Below the pieces are notes generated by a model. It was not told the origin of the DNA and ran no database searches. It saw only the letters and a list, made by a program, of their open reading frames with translations. DNA of 64,000 bases from Agrocybe praecox (lineage: Eukaryota; Basidiomycota; Agaricomycetes; Agaricales; Agrocybaceae). Positions 11,700 through 23,215 of this stretch are shown here, piece after piece. Within the stretch, counting starts at the first letter, position 1, and the number at the start of each line of letters is the position of its first letter. The DNA lies in NCBI GenBank assembly GCA_964017145.1, contig OZ024842.1:4092001-4156000 (forward strand), read 5' to 3'. Position numbers and translations under genes: made by a program.

Positions 11700-12060
11700 C
11701 CCGTTGCGTCGCTTTCGTCGTCGTCGTCGTCGTTCGCGATGGCAGTGGTGATGGTGGTAGTGGTGATGATGGTGGTGGTGGTGATGATGATGGTGGTGAT
11801 GATGGTGGTGGTGGCGGTGGTGGTGATGATGATGGTGGTGATGGTGGTGACATTGAGTGCTTACCGGTTCAATGCCCCTTGCCGTCCTTCTCGCCCTCCC
11901 TGGCCCGCTCGCTTAGAGCCTTGTTTTCGTCGTTGTTGTCGTCGCGGTTGCCGTCATCGTTGTCGTCGTTGTCGTCGCTCTCGTTGTCGCCCGTGATGAT
12001 CGTCGTCGTTGTGGTGGTCGTTGAGGTGGTCGTTGTGGTTGTAGTGGCTGCGGTCGTGGT
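11700..12060. repeat. Trinucleotide-rich repeat (TGG/TGA and GTC runs)
   Basis: Long imperfect runs of TGG, TGA and GTC/CGT triplets. ORFs across it are poly-Val/Met or poly-Gly/Asp and are not credible genes. It abuts the left arm of the foldback element. Confidence 0.85.
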
Positions 12061-13110
12061 CCAACGCCCACTCCCTTTTGAAGAGGGGAGGGGCTGGGGG
12101 CGTTGTCGACGGTAGTGGTGATGGGCGGTGATAAGGAGGAAATGAACGCGAGTTGGTTCATTTCTGTCCAAATCCGGCCTTTCCCACGCCGGCCTGGTCT
12201 ATAACCGGATCGAGCTCATCGTCGAGCACGACGATGGCGAGGTCAAATAGCAACGTTAAATAGTTGTAAAATTATATAAAAATATATGAAATGATTAGAA
12301 ACTAATTGAGGTGGAAAAAATGATCAGTTATACATGTTTTTCATTAAAAAAACACTAAAAAACAAAATTTATATAGCGAGCGAGGTGATTTCGTGGCGAC
12401 AAAGGAAAGGAATACTTCGTATTCTCTATGAAAACTTTGCAATTTTATTTAAATTAAGACACCATATAGTATAGATAGCTTATCTATGTTGGAATATCAA
12501 AGAAAAAAACCACCAGAGAATGTTATGAGGCTGTTATTCGTTCACACACGAAAAATGCATTGAGTTGAAAGGCCAGTACATGTACTCTTCATACACATTA
12601 GCATTAAAAGTAAAATTATTCATGTATATTGGGCTGATGCCCTAAATTTTTCATCATTAGTACTCTTAATTTAGTATACAACCAATATATATCTTTAACT
12701 ATGAGATTTCTATGGTACTATGAGTGTAAGAACATATTATTCTGTGTAGAGATCGCACGAAATCACCACGCGCGATGTTTAAAACATATGTACCCATGTA
12801 TTTGACCGTAAAATCTTGAATATTTTATTTTATTTGGCTCTAAATAATTTTAAATACCATTAAAAATGTTATAACTACTTGCATTTACTCAAAATACTTA
12901 TATTCCGCCTCCATCGTCGTGCTCAACGATGAGCTCGATCCGGTTACTAGCCGGCCCGGCGTGGGAATCGCCTCTTTTGGACAGAAATCAACCATCACGG
13001 TTGACTTCTGTCCTTGTCAACCCCCATCACTACCACCTCCAACACCGTCCCATTGCACCTGTCCCTCCCTGTCCCTCCCCTGTACATAGGGATGTGGGCG
13101 GGGCCTAGAA
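12060..13110. mobile_element. Foldback-like element, copy 1
   Basis: Left arm about 12060-12240 and right arm about 12915-13110 are inverted relatives. Both contain GGTAGTGGTGATGGG-type sequence, a small palindrome around TTGGTTCATTTCTGTCC, then CCCACGCCGG, ATAACCGGATCGAGCTCATC and AGCACGACGATGG. The loop is about 670 bp of AT-rich DNA without a gene. The same arms and loop recur at 14810-15640, so this is a repeated element and not a chance palindrome. It carries no transposase and would be non-autonomous. Confidence 0.7.
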
Positions 13111-13129
13111 CACTCACGATGTGGGCCGA

Positions 13130-13680
13130 CGACCTGGACGACGACGACACGACAACAATATGACGACGACGACACGAGCACAACAGCAAAGACGACGACG
13201 GCGCGAGGATAACGGCTGGCGCAAGTACGACGGCTGGCGCGAGCATGTCAGCTGGGACGACCACGATCGCCAGCACGACCACCACCGCTAGCGTGAGCAC
13301 GTCAGCTGGCACGACCACGACGGCTGGCACGACCACGATAGCTGGCGCGAGCACGACGGTTGGCGCGAGCATGTCAGCTGGCGTGAGCATGTCAGCTGGC
13401 GCGAGCATGTCAGCTGGCGCGAGCATGTCAGCTGGCACGATCACCACGACTGGCCGGCACGCCCGAGCACGACAACCACAGCTGGCGCGACCACCACGGC
13501 AGGCACGACCACCACGGTACGCCCGAGCACAACGGTTGACACGACCACCACGGCACGCGAGAGCACGACAACCACGGCTGACACGAGCACGACAGCTGGC
13601 ACGGCTGGCGCGAGCACGACGGCAGGCACGACCACGATAGCTGGCACAATCACCACGGCTGGCGCGTGCACGACCGCTCT
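13130..13680. repeat. ACGACCACGAC-rich repeat with 18-bp minisatellite
   Basis: Imperfect repeats of ACGACCACGACGGCTGGC type. Within them an 18-bp unit (GCTGGCGCGAGCATGTCA) is repeated about four to five times near 13366-13440. Apparent ORFs (poly Thr/Ala/Gly, or poly Val/Pro on the other strand) follow from the repeat and are rejected as genes. Confidence 0.8.
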
Positions 13681-13884
13681 CTCCCCCTCGCTCTGTCCAT
13701 ATGTAGAAAAAAACATTTGTCAAAAAAATTAATAGAAAATATATATGTTTTTTTATTTTATTACATGTTGTAGGAAGAATGGCCGAAAACGGTATTAATT
13801 GCCGAATTGGGAATTCTTGCCCAAAATTGTTGCGTTGTTTACAGGTATTTACCTGTGTCCTCCTCATGTGAGCACCCCGGCAGT

Positions 13885-14460
13885 GTATGAATATAGAATA
13901 AAAATAGCGCAACGCCCGAAATGATCAAAACATGCTAAAAATAACACGTCATCCGGTTTTATGTTTTGCGATCCATCCTATACCGTCCTCTTTTGATGGC
14001 GCAAAGCGCCCCCAAAAACCAAAACATATTCCTACATTATATCTACGCTTTTTTAGCGCCCCAAACGATGCCCAACGAAGCGCAGGAGCCCAATTACAGC
14101 TTCGGGCACTTCGGGGACACTGTTTCCTGTGTCCGTCTATAAATAACATGTCATCCACTTTTATGTTTTTTAATCCATCCCGTCCCGTCCATTTTTAGGT
14201 GCGCAAAGGGTGTCAAAAAATCATAATATATATATAGAACATAAATCTGACATATGGCAACAAAAAACATAACCACTACGCCTGCAGAGCTTAATTACTG
14301 TCCGAAAACATAAAAAAAACAGCATTGTTTATAAATGTTTGGCAAGACCAACTGCTCTTCGCCTATGGCACACTTTGTGCATATTGCCGGTGTGGGCAAC
14401 TGCCCTGTATGATGTATCACCAAATGGCCAAATTGCCAGGATTGATACATCAATATAGCA
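13885..14460. repeat. Dispersed repeat R1, copy 2
   Basis: Collinear with 29490-30117 over nearly 600 bp, ending in the same block (ATTGCCAGGATTGATACATC). Inside, two sub-repeats of about 190 bp each start with AAATAACA(C/T)GTCATCC. No gene. Confidence 0.75.
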
Positions 14461-14777
14461 GACAAGGCTGCGCCGTCGTCATCGTCGTCGTCGTCGTGGT
14501 TGCCCTTGTAGTCGTCGTCGCCCTCGTCGTTGCGGTTGCCCTCGTCATCGCAGTTGCCCTCGTCGTTGCGATTGCCATCGGCATTGCCATCGCCGTCGTC
14601 CTTGATGATGATGGTGAATGGTGGTGATAAAGGGGGGCTGTCGTCGTCGTCATCGTGGTTGCCATAGCCGTCGTCATCGTCTTCGTCGTCGTCCGTGATG
14701 ATGATAATGGTGGTGGTGGTGTGGTGTGGTCATTGTCGTTATCGTCGCTATCGCTGTCGTCGTCGCTGTTAGTCGTA

Positions 14778-14810
<33 letters not shown>

Positions 14811-15650
14811 CTCCAACACCCACTTCCCTGTGAAGAGGGAGGGGCTGGGGATGTCATCGACGGTAGTGGTGATAGGCGTTGATAAGGAAGAAATGAACAC
14901 GCGTTGGTTCATTTCTGTCCAAATCGGGCCTTTCCCACGCCGGCCCGGTCTATAACCGGGTCGAGCTCATCGCCGTCCTCAACAATGGCAAGGCCAAATA
15001 GCAACGTTAAATACTTGTAAAATTATGTAAAATATCATACAATCATTAGGAACTGATTCATGTGGAAAAAACGAGTAGCTACATATGTTTTCCATATAAA
15101 ACACTGAAAAACATATTTTATATAGTGCGCGAGGTGATTCCGTGGCGACAAATGAAAGAAAAACTTCGTATTCTCCATGAAAATCTTTCAATTTTATTTA
15201 AATCAAAACACTATGTGGTACAGCTATACTATCTATGTTCAAATCTTGAAAAAATTGACCACTCGAGAATGTTATGAGGTTGCTATTCATTAACACACGA
15301 AAAATACGTCGAGTTGAAAGGTGAGTACATGTACTTTTCATACCGGTGAGCATTGAAAGCAAAATTATTCATATAGCCTTGATTTATTTTTTTGAAAAAC
15401 ACATTATATTAACATTACATGCATATAATACACTTTAATCTAACCTCACAATGTCGAGACACCTTCTCATCATCGAGCCCAACGACAAGCTCGAACCGGC
15501 TATGAGTCGGACCGGCGTGGGAAAGGCCCGATTTGGACAGAAATGAACCAACGCACGTTCATTTCTTCCTTATCACTGCCCATCACCATGCCGGCACTCT
15601 GCAACTAGCCCCTCCCCTCACTGCAGGGATGTGGGTAGTGTCTGGTACAA
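14460..15650. mobile_element. Foldback-like element, copy 2, with triplet-repeat flank
   Basis: A GTC/CGT triplet run (14460-14810) is followed by a left arm (about 14810-15000), an AT-rich loop matching the loop of copy 1 (for example GCGAGGTGATT.CGTGGCGAC), and an inverted right arm (about 15460-15640). The arms carry the same CCCACGCCGG, TATAACCGG and CGAGCTCATCG blocks as copy 1. No ORF of interest. Confidence 0.7.
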
Positions 15651-15892
15651 TATAGGGCGCGCCTCTTTGCTCACACACATGAACGACAAGGACCAACCAA
15701 CAATCGCAACGACCGACCAACCGATGAAACCGATGAATGGACGGATGGGCAAGGATGGACCAGTCAGAGGGCGTGTGGGGCCGTGAGGGTACGACACGCG
15801 AGAACGAGGCTGATCTCGTTCTCGTTGCTGACTCCCGGTCTCCAGACAGGGTACGACACCAGCGAGCGCGATAGGTGCGCACCAGTGAGCGC
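15650..15892. other. Degenerate GACC/GATGG-rich flank of foldback element
   Basis: Low-complexity DNA up to the LTR boundary. Probably the right-hand counterpart of the triplet repeat. No gene. Confidence 0.4.
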
Positions 15893-16807
15893 TGTCAACG
15901 TGAAAAAGTTATTCACCTGGGTTTACCGAAAGAGATGATCTTTGGGATATTCCAGTTAGTTCGGGAGGTCCTAACTACACTCTATAATCTCGAAAAGATG
16001 AGATATATTACAACTGTTCTGAGTTGAAGGGAAAGTACAAGTTAACGTAGACAGTGATATTAACAACTCTGACTACGTGACGATGGATTTGGTAACGTAA
16101 TTGAAGTGGTAATGCAATTCGAGATTGGACAGTGTTATATGCAAAGTTGTGACGGAATGTTGAACTTCTGTGAGGTGGAATCTTGTTAGCTATAATTGAG
16201 ACTAAAGGTTACGTACTTGGATTGAGAAGACAGACTTCTTGCTTAAGTAATAACAAATGGACAGCAGTGTTTCAGGTAGTATATAGTGTATATTCCAAGC
16301 TTGTATTCTATACAACTTGAAGATATAAGCAGAAGAACACAGACACAGAGTCTAGTGTTTAAGTTGGTAATAAAATCAGAAGGGAAAAAATAAGGTGTCT
16401 CTCTCCCTTTGTTCCAAATTTTGGTGCCCTTTTATACTTTTCTTGAGCACAGCCCCAATTGTTTCTATGACTTTGAAACAAGTAGAATGCGGGAGCTACA
16501 TACTCTTTTTAAGTAATTAGCATACAGAACTGCTGTGCGCTACTATAACGATGGTGTGATGGTTCACAAGGTTACACAGGGCTGTGTGTATGGTTACAAA
16601 GAGTGCTAAAGCTGTGCATAACTTGTTGAAACAGTGTATCACTATGCAAAGGTAGGAATAACACTATGCCAACGCGTCAAGACAACTATTACTATAACAA
16701 CAAGGAAAGATAGTGTTTCATGATAAAATATAATTTCTGTGTTATACATGTATATGTTCTTGCTTTAAACATACTGGTTTTATATCAAACAAAAAGCATG
16801 TCTGACA
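15893..16807 (-). repeat. 3' LTR (element sense)
   Basis: About 915 bp, starting TGTCAACG and ending GTCTGACA on the plus strand. By eye it differs from the other LTR only by the length of one A run near its start. No clean polypurine tract is seen at its inner edge; in element sense that edge reads GTTCCCCGCGGA. Confidence 0.92.
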
Positions 16808-17068
16808 TCCGCGGGGAACAGATTTCAACTGCCCTCAGTTGCAACTAGTTGTTTAAGCAAGGAACTCAAGCATGTAACACAGTACCAAATAGATATGAGT
16901 CCAAGATAATGATAAATAAACAACAAATACAAAAAAAAAAAAAATCTACTCTAATACTACTTATGCCTCTAGCATACTTGGTACTAAGAAGAGTAAATAT
17001 ATGTATGTCGAAGAAATGAATTTAAAAATAAACATAACAGTTGTACGCAAATCATGGTAACCAGGTTT

Positions 17069-17989
17069 TTAATTGCCATCAGCATCATTAAAGCGTGGAA
17101 AAATTGGGTAAGGGACAGGTAGAAGTATAGGAGGATAAAGGTTTGAACAAGAGTTTGGGGGATGGAAAAAGAATGATGGGTTTTGCGTGTTAATGATTAT
17201 GTCATTAGCTAGCGCAGAATAGATTGGCATGCAAAAGTGATCTGAGCCTTGTTGATCCGGTTGTTCTTGTTCCATTTTCGACTGTGTTGAGGTTAAGGCT
17301 TGTTGTCCTACGTCCTTGATGTTTTCCCATACTCGGTATTTGGACATTATTGGCTTGACTGGGTGTAAAGTTGCTTTGTGCGCCGCGACAACCAAAATAA
17401 AGGGTGGCCATCCATACATATCAAATGCTGGTCCATCTCTGCGCAGCTGAACAGGAATGATTTCAATACAGGCAAATATACCATTGTCGTTCCGCCTTCG
17501 ATGAACCATGTAGGTGACATCGTGACTAGTGATTCCTTTCAGAATTATTTGATTGTTACGGCGAATGGAGATTCCTTTATAATGTATTGCTTCAATTCGC
17601 CAAGGTACGTCAAGAAATGCTGTTTCTTCTTCAACACGCTCTATGTCTAGATGATTAATGTACCGCTTAGGGCATCTGAAAATCCGTCCTCGCTTGCTGT
17701 CAGCATAGTTTTGACTGTGGTGGGATTGGGGCATAGCTATCTGGCGTCCATATAGCTGCATTAAGTTATCACTGGAGGGAAAGCGTTTTCTGGCAATTTC
17801 AGCATCGCTTTCACTGACAAAAAGTGCAGTTTGAGGGCGAAGAGGGGTTTGAGAGGAGTCAAGAATGTTCATCGTCTTGGTGGTTGTATTGGAATCAGTT
17901 TCGCTTGTGGCCCTGGTTGTTAATTCCAAAAAAAACTTTACTGTTTGGTTTTGATTGGCTGCTAACGCTTGATTATTTTCCACAGTCAA
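17069..17989 (-). CDS. Retrotransposon accessory ORF b, between integrase and 3' LTR
   Basis: 306-residue ORF in the position where some retroelements carry env. No signal peptide or membrane segment is visible. Residues about 118-201 resemble residues 99-184 of the next ORF upstream in element sense (18063-18809). Shared pattern: E-E-x-x-F, R-x-EA, I-L-x-G, VTY/IVYF-V-x-R-x-R, then a closing W-P-x-F-I-x-x-V. Both have Ser/Thr/Pro-rich N-termini. I recognise no known domain. The pair looks like an old tandem duplication. Role unknown. Confidence 0.55.
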   Translation of the reverse strand: MTVENNQALAANQNQTVKFFLELTTRATSETDSNTTTKTMNILDSSQTPLRPQTALFVSESDAEIARKRFPSSDNLMQLYGRQIAMPQSHHSQNYADSKRGRIFRCPKRYINHLDIERVEEETAFLDVPWRIEAIHYKGISIRRNNQIILKGITSHDVTYMVHRRRNDNGIFACIEIIPVQLRRDGPAFDMYGWPPFILVVAAHKATLHPVKPIMSKYRVWENIKDVGQQALTSTQSKMEQEQPDQQGSDHFCMPIYSALANDIIINTQNPSFFFHPPNSCSNLYPPILLPVPYPIFPRFNDADGN

Positions 17990-18062
17990 AATTGCGCGAT
18001 TTGTGTTTATTTATAAATTTTTTTAAAATACATAAAAAAATACATCGCAGCCTTCCAATACA

Positions 18063-18809
18063 TTATACTTGTTCAAGGGATGTGGTAGTAGGAGGGAAGT
18101 TAGGAGGTGATCGAATGTATTGTATCAGAACGAGTATAAGATGAGGAAGAGAGAAAAAAGCGGACAGACAAGTGACTTGGGGAGTGCGAAGGTGTTTTTC
18201 GCTGTTCTTGATCCATTTCCTTGTCTCTTCATCAACTTCGATCTTGTTGCATTCTCCCCTGACTTTGAAGATAAATGATGGCCATTCTGGATGATCTTCA
18301 ATGGCTACGCGGTTGATGTTGTATGCTGTGGCTTGAATATAATTGATGTCACCTTTGCGGATACGTAGGCGAGTGACGAAATAGACTATGCTGTTGTCTT
18401 CATGGCCATTGAGGATAACCTTTTTCCCAATATAAATGGTAGGAATACTGAGAGCGTGAAAAGATTTGGCCTCCAGACGAAAAATTGCGCCTGAGAAGTA
18501 AGCCTCTTCAATGACGTCAGTGCGGTCACACTGCAGACGGACTGGATTGGTGTCATGCCATTGATTTATGAATTTGTTCCTCGAAAAGTGGGGCGGGCGA
18601 GTATAAGCAAACATAGGGTGAGTGCTTTTAGAAGTATGATGAAAAATGCTGCGAGGGGGAAACCGGGAGGAGGGATTTAGAGAAGTCGGCGTTGTTGATG
18701 GCGTTGCTGGAATAAGCGGGGCCTGCCCCACTTTTTCATGCGAAAAAGTTTCTGGAATGCTGTCCTCAACTGTGGTGAGGGTGAGGGTGGAGTTAGATTT
18801 GTCAGACAT
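18063..18809 (-). CDS. Retrotransposon accessory ORF a, related to ORF b
   Basis: 248-residue ORF, 167 bp beyond the pol stop and 73 bp before ORF b. The N-terminal 80 residues are Ser/Thr/Pro-rich. The core, about 99-184, aligns by eye with ORF b (EEAYF..AIFRLEA, VILNG, FVTRLRIRKG, EWPSFIFKV). The C-terminus is more hydrophobic but gives no clear membrane anchor. Not an env-type protein as far as I can see. It is uninterrupted, unlike pol, which suggests selection or youth. Confidence 0.55.
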   Translation of the reverse strand: MSDKSNSTLTLTTVEDSIPETFSHEKVGQAPLIPATPSTTPTSLNPSSRFPPRSIFHHTSKSTHPMFAYTRPPHFSRNKFINQWHDTNPVRLQCDRTDVIEEAYFSGAIFRLEAKSFHALSIPTIYIGKKVILNGHEDNSIVYFVTRLRIRKGDINYIQATAYNINRVAIEDHPEWPSFIFKVRGECNKIEVDEETRKWIKNSEKHLRTPQVTCLSAFFSLPHLILVLIQYIRSPPNFPPTTTSLEQV

Positions 18810-18976
18810 GATGCTAGTGTTTTCGCTGAGGATGACTATGTGTGCAAAAGTGTGGTTCGTTGTGGAATGAAATAGGATGTGTTGCGTTGCTGGCTTATAA
18901 GGTGTAGGAATTTACGTTATTGATGGAGAATATGTTTGCTTAAATTTTTAGACCATGTCAACGAATCTATTGGATA

Positions 18977-21900
18977 CTAATCGGACTCAGAACTAGATGT
19001 TCCTGAATCTGCTTGTTCGGAGTTGTCTTGGTGGTTTTCTCTCATGAATGAATGGTGTCGTGAAATGTATGGGAGTAATCGAAAGGGTGCTACTTTAGTC
19101 TGCATATTTGTGCCGTCTAATTCTCTGAGCTGGTACGCTCCATATTCAGTTCGTCCTACAACCTGGTATGGCCCTAAATAACGTGGTTTATGTTTGCGAT
19201 CCAGTGATGATTCTACCGCAGTGTTCTGAATTAGTACTAATTCTCCAGGGTTATATGTTTCACGTGTCATGCGCCGATGAAATCTTTGTTCAAATTGTGC
19301 CTTGGATGCAAATCGGGCTTTTCGAAGCGTTTCTGCTGCTTTGATTTTATCATTCTCATGTTTCTCAAGTTGTCTCATTCGTAAGGCAAGCAATTCACTG
19401 GTTGTAAGTCCTGTTCTAAATCCGTCAACCAAAAATGTGGCTTCGGTAAGGTCTAGGGGTAAGATCGGATCAGTACCATGTAAGAGCTGGTATGGTAAGA
19501 ACCCAGTAGTACGGCTCACAGTTACACGGTCCGCAAATAATGCTTCCGGTATCTTATCTGGCCAATTCTTAATATTACCTTGGCAAGACTTTACAATCGC
19601 TTCCCTGAGTGTGAAATGACCACGTTCTACTACTCCATTGGCATTGTGATTATAAGGCATAATTTTAATTTGTGGAATTCCTAAGCGTTTGAGAAGAATT
19701 TCAAATGCTTTCTTGACTTCCGGACTGTTGTCGGTTATGACTTTCTGTGGAGCTCCATATCGGCAATAGATCATGTTCCAAAAAAATTTAGATAACTCCT
19801 TTGATGTTGCATTGCGTAAGGCTTGGGATTCACACGTTCCAGACAAATCGTCTCTAGCCGCAACAATATATTTGAATCCTTTACTTTCGGGCATGTGCAT
19901 TATGTCAATATAGACTTTTGCAAACAGTGAAGTCGGTGTTGATACCGTCAGCGGTATTTCCAGTCTTTTTAGGCTTCGAATCTGACATTCATGACATGAT
20001 CGGACATGATGATACATGTCTGCCCTCATATGAGGCCAAAAAAATCGATGACGTATAGTTTCATGCACCGCCTGGACACCTCGGTGACCTAAATTCTCAT
20101 GCGCTTGATTTAAGATTATAAGCTTTTTGGCAGGCTCAGTGACTACGAGTAAAGGTGGCTTTGATCCATTTCGCTTATAGAGTTTGGTTTCCTTCACAAA
20201 GAATTCCATCGCCTTAGCAAGGAAACGTCGCTTTTTTTGTAGGTCGGCAATGTTGGGTGATTCGAGAGTTGTTAAAAAATGTTTAATGTCATTTAAAAGT
20301 TCTTCTTGCTGCGCTCGAGCAGCAAAACATGAGGGCAAATTAATATCAGTGTTTGTATTGACTTTTTCTTCCAGGTTGAACGTAAAATTGTGATCTGGAA
20401 TGAATGTTAGAAGGGCGATGTTATCTAGCCATGAGTCGTCATCACTTTCGGGCTCTTCTCCTTCTGCAAGTGGTCGCCTAGATAGTGCGTCTGGGCCTTT
20501 ATGCTTTTCCGCAGGTACATGTATTAATTTGAAATCAAACATAAGGATGCCTTGAATCCATCAATTAACTGCTGCGCTTGGCTGTAGATCGGGCTTATTC
20601 AACATTCCTTTTATGTATTGAGCATCAACTTCAACGTGAAGTTGCTTGACACCAATGATATACAGTCGCCAGTGTCGAAGGGCACGATACAACCCAAATA
20701 GTTCTAATTTTGGCTGTGAGTAACGCAATTCTCTTTCTGACATAGGAACAGATCCGTATCGGGCAGGCCGACGTTTTCCGTCTTCATCAATCTGTGATAA
20801 TATCATTCCTGCGGTATCTCTACTTGAGTCAACGGAGAGGATGACAGGTAGGGTGGATGTGTAATCAATGGGTCGTAATGCAGGGCTACTTGAAATTAGT
20901 TCTTTAATTTGATCAAAAGCGGCTTGACGACATTCATCCCAAACAAATTCAGCTCCTATGTGGTATAATTCCGTTAATGGTCTGACAATTTTGGAGTAAT
21001 TAGGTATCCATATCCGAACAGTTCTGCAGAGCCCCAAAAATTGACGTACTTCTTTTGGCATAGAAAGCTGCGGCCAGGTAAGTATCTTCTCTACCTTTTT
21101 ATTGTCAGGTTCGCGTCCTTTTGAATTACATTTTTGTCCAATGATAAGCACTTCAGGTAAGCATATTTGCGCTTTATTTGCTGCAAACGTAGCACCAGAA
21201 CATGCAACACGGTGCATGATTCTATGTACATCCTGTGCGTGTTCCCAAATGAACTGATGTATGCCTTCATTTCCAGGCATGGTGGCAGGTTTACCATTCT
21301 CAAGTAAATACTGAGTTTTTGGGCCTTTGACGGGAAGGTCATCTATAAATATATTGGCTGTATTAGGAATTTCATCTTTTAATACCATCACCATACATTT
21401 CTGAAACTCTGCAGGCGAATTGGTGAATCCTGTTGGTAATGACGTGATTTGTAATAGTCCCAATGGTGTCATAAAAGCTGTTAATCCTCGACTTCTAAGG
21501 TGTATTTTTCGTGCGTCAAATCCCCAGAATAAGTCAAATACAGTGTAACATTGATGTCCTGCAAATCCTTCAACAAAATCATCAATGATAGGTAGTAATC
21601 CCGCATCTCAGACTGTAATTTTGTTTAGTAGCTGAAGATCATGTACAATCCTTAGTTTGCCATTCTTTTTAAGAACTACAAACCATCGGGAGCGATAGGA
21701 TGATTGACTTTGCTCATATACTCCTGCATCCATTTTTAATTTCAGAACGTCAAGGACTTGAGGTAAAAGACCAGGTGGTATTGGAATGTTTTTGTATTCC
21801 CATGGAGAATGCAGAATGGTAGGAATTATGTATGGAGAAAAATAGGATTCCTTCAAGGTACCACGTTCTACATCTTCGAATGCAATTGCATTTTCATTGA

Positions 21901-23215
21901 GGATCATAATAAATTGAAATAATTTTTCTTCTTCTGTTGATAGAAATCCTTGCGAATTTATATTTAACTCAGCCATGCGCTCTAGTGTTATCTTGTTTGT
22001 GGGTGTAAATTTAGATGGTCAGATAGGTAATTTAGGTAATGTTAGAAGAGGATCTTCGGGGATTTGTCTGGTTACATGACAATCTTCTGGAAATGTGGTT
22101 GATACGGGATGAACTTTCTTATCTACACGTTTATATGCTGTAAATACATTGACAGTATCAAGTCCAGGTACAAATATGAGTTCATCATCTTCTTCAGCAA
22201 TGTAGGTTTGTCCATTGTAAAGGAAGATAGTGTCAAGACTTTGTGCGGGGAACATGATAGAGCTCAAGTTTGACTGTGTATATGTGCTTTGTGTGATGTG
22301 CATGTCGTATGGCGCAGGGAACATGATATTATTCAAGTTTATATTATTGAATATAACTTGAATAAGATTAGGTATGTTGAAATACAGTTCTAGTCCTGCT
22401 AGATGTGTGTGTACAGACGTACAAGATTGAATCAGGTGACAAGCTATTTTTAATGGAGTGGCTGTGTTCTGTGTTATTATTAGATTTTTGTATGTTAATA
22501 GGATGTTGGGGGACGGTTTGAATAATCTGTTAAGTTGAGGAGCCTTTGAGTCGCATTTAATTACTGGTATGTATTCAATAGATACAGGAGTATCCAACGA
22601 AATTATTTTTGGTAAGATTTGAAGCATGTAGTGTAGTAAAATTTGACAATCTTGAAAGTCAACCTGTATGCTATGGACAATGGGAGACGATGGGTATGGT
22701 ATCCAGACCTGTTTAAATAGAGAGTAGAGTTTATGACTATCAAGATAAATGAGTTTGTAGAAGGATGTAAGGGTTTTATCAGTAGTGTAGTATGATTTGT
22801 AAGCAAGAAGAGATATGCTTACACCTGGCGCTTCTCCTGTATTCCCCATCTCATTTCTTCCCTGTTCAAGAGTTGATTCTGAATGCGATAAATGATACGA
22901 GTAAATAGAAAGAATAATCTCGCAATTTGGTGAAGATTTGGTGGAAATATGACACATCCTTGAGTATATTGTTGCCAAAAAGGAGGAAAATCGTACTGTT
23001 TCACTCGATTGTCGGCCGTATGAGCCATTCTTGTTAGCGAACAATGACTCGTTGTATACACGGATGGTAAGGCTACTCGAATATGCAGCTTGACCGGGAA
23101 TACTAAGCGAAACGAATGTGCAGGGATAAGGTTTGGTCCAAAAACAGGAGGAGGGGGAGATACCATTTATATTCGCATCGCTTTCCATCAATTCTGCGTC
23201 GATTGTCACAGCCAA
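18977..23215 (-). pseudogene. Ty3-type pol (RT, RNase H, integrase) with three in-frame TGA codons
   Basis: Read on the minus strand the frame runs from about 23215 to the stop at 18977, broken only by TGA at 22019-22021, 21608-21610 and 20561-20563. RT is shown by SYRSRWFVVLKKNGKLRIVHD and the catalytic FIDD at 21338-21349. RNase H follows (LSVDSS, then YSQPKLELFGLYRALRHW). Integrase has an HHCC zinc site (LGHRGV, then CHECQ) and a D-D-E core (VYIDIM, ITDNS, VVERGH). At the second and third stops the family has Arg (VRDAG, NRWIQ), so CGA to TGA is the simple reading. The 5' part (about 22150-23215) has no recognised domain and no DTG/DSG protease motif. Without readthrough the polyprotein cannot be made. 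Confidence 0.88.

Noticed and set aside
11646..12171. Long ORFs of poly Val/Met, poly Gly/Asp and poly Thr on both strands
   Set aside because: They follow from the trinucleotide repeat, which is open in most frames. No complex sequence or conserved start.
12995..13912. 305-residue minus-strand ORF rich in Val, Pro, Ala, Arg and Cys
   Set aside because: Created by the ACGACCACGAC repeat; all three plus frames are open there too.
14325..14882. ORFs with poly Val and poly Thr/Asp
   Set aside because: Same reason: GTC/GAC triplet tract beside the foldback arm.
11150..15650. CRISPR-like array from regularly spaced repeats
   Set aside because: The repeats are contiguous simple or minisatellite units without unique spacers, and the genome is eukaryotic.
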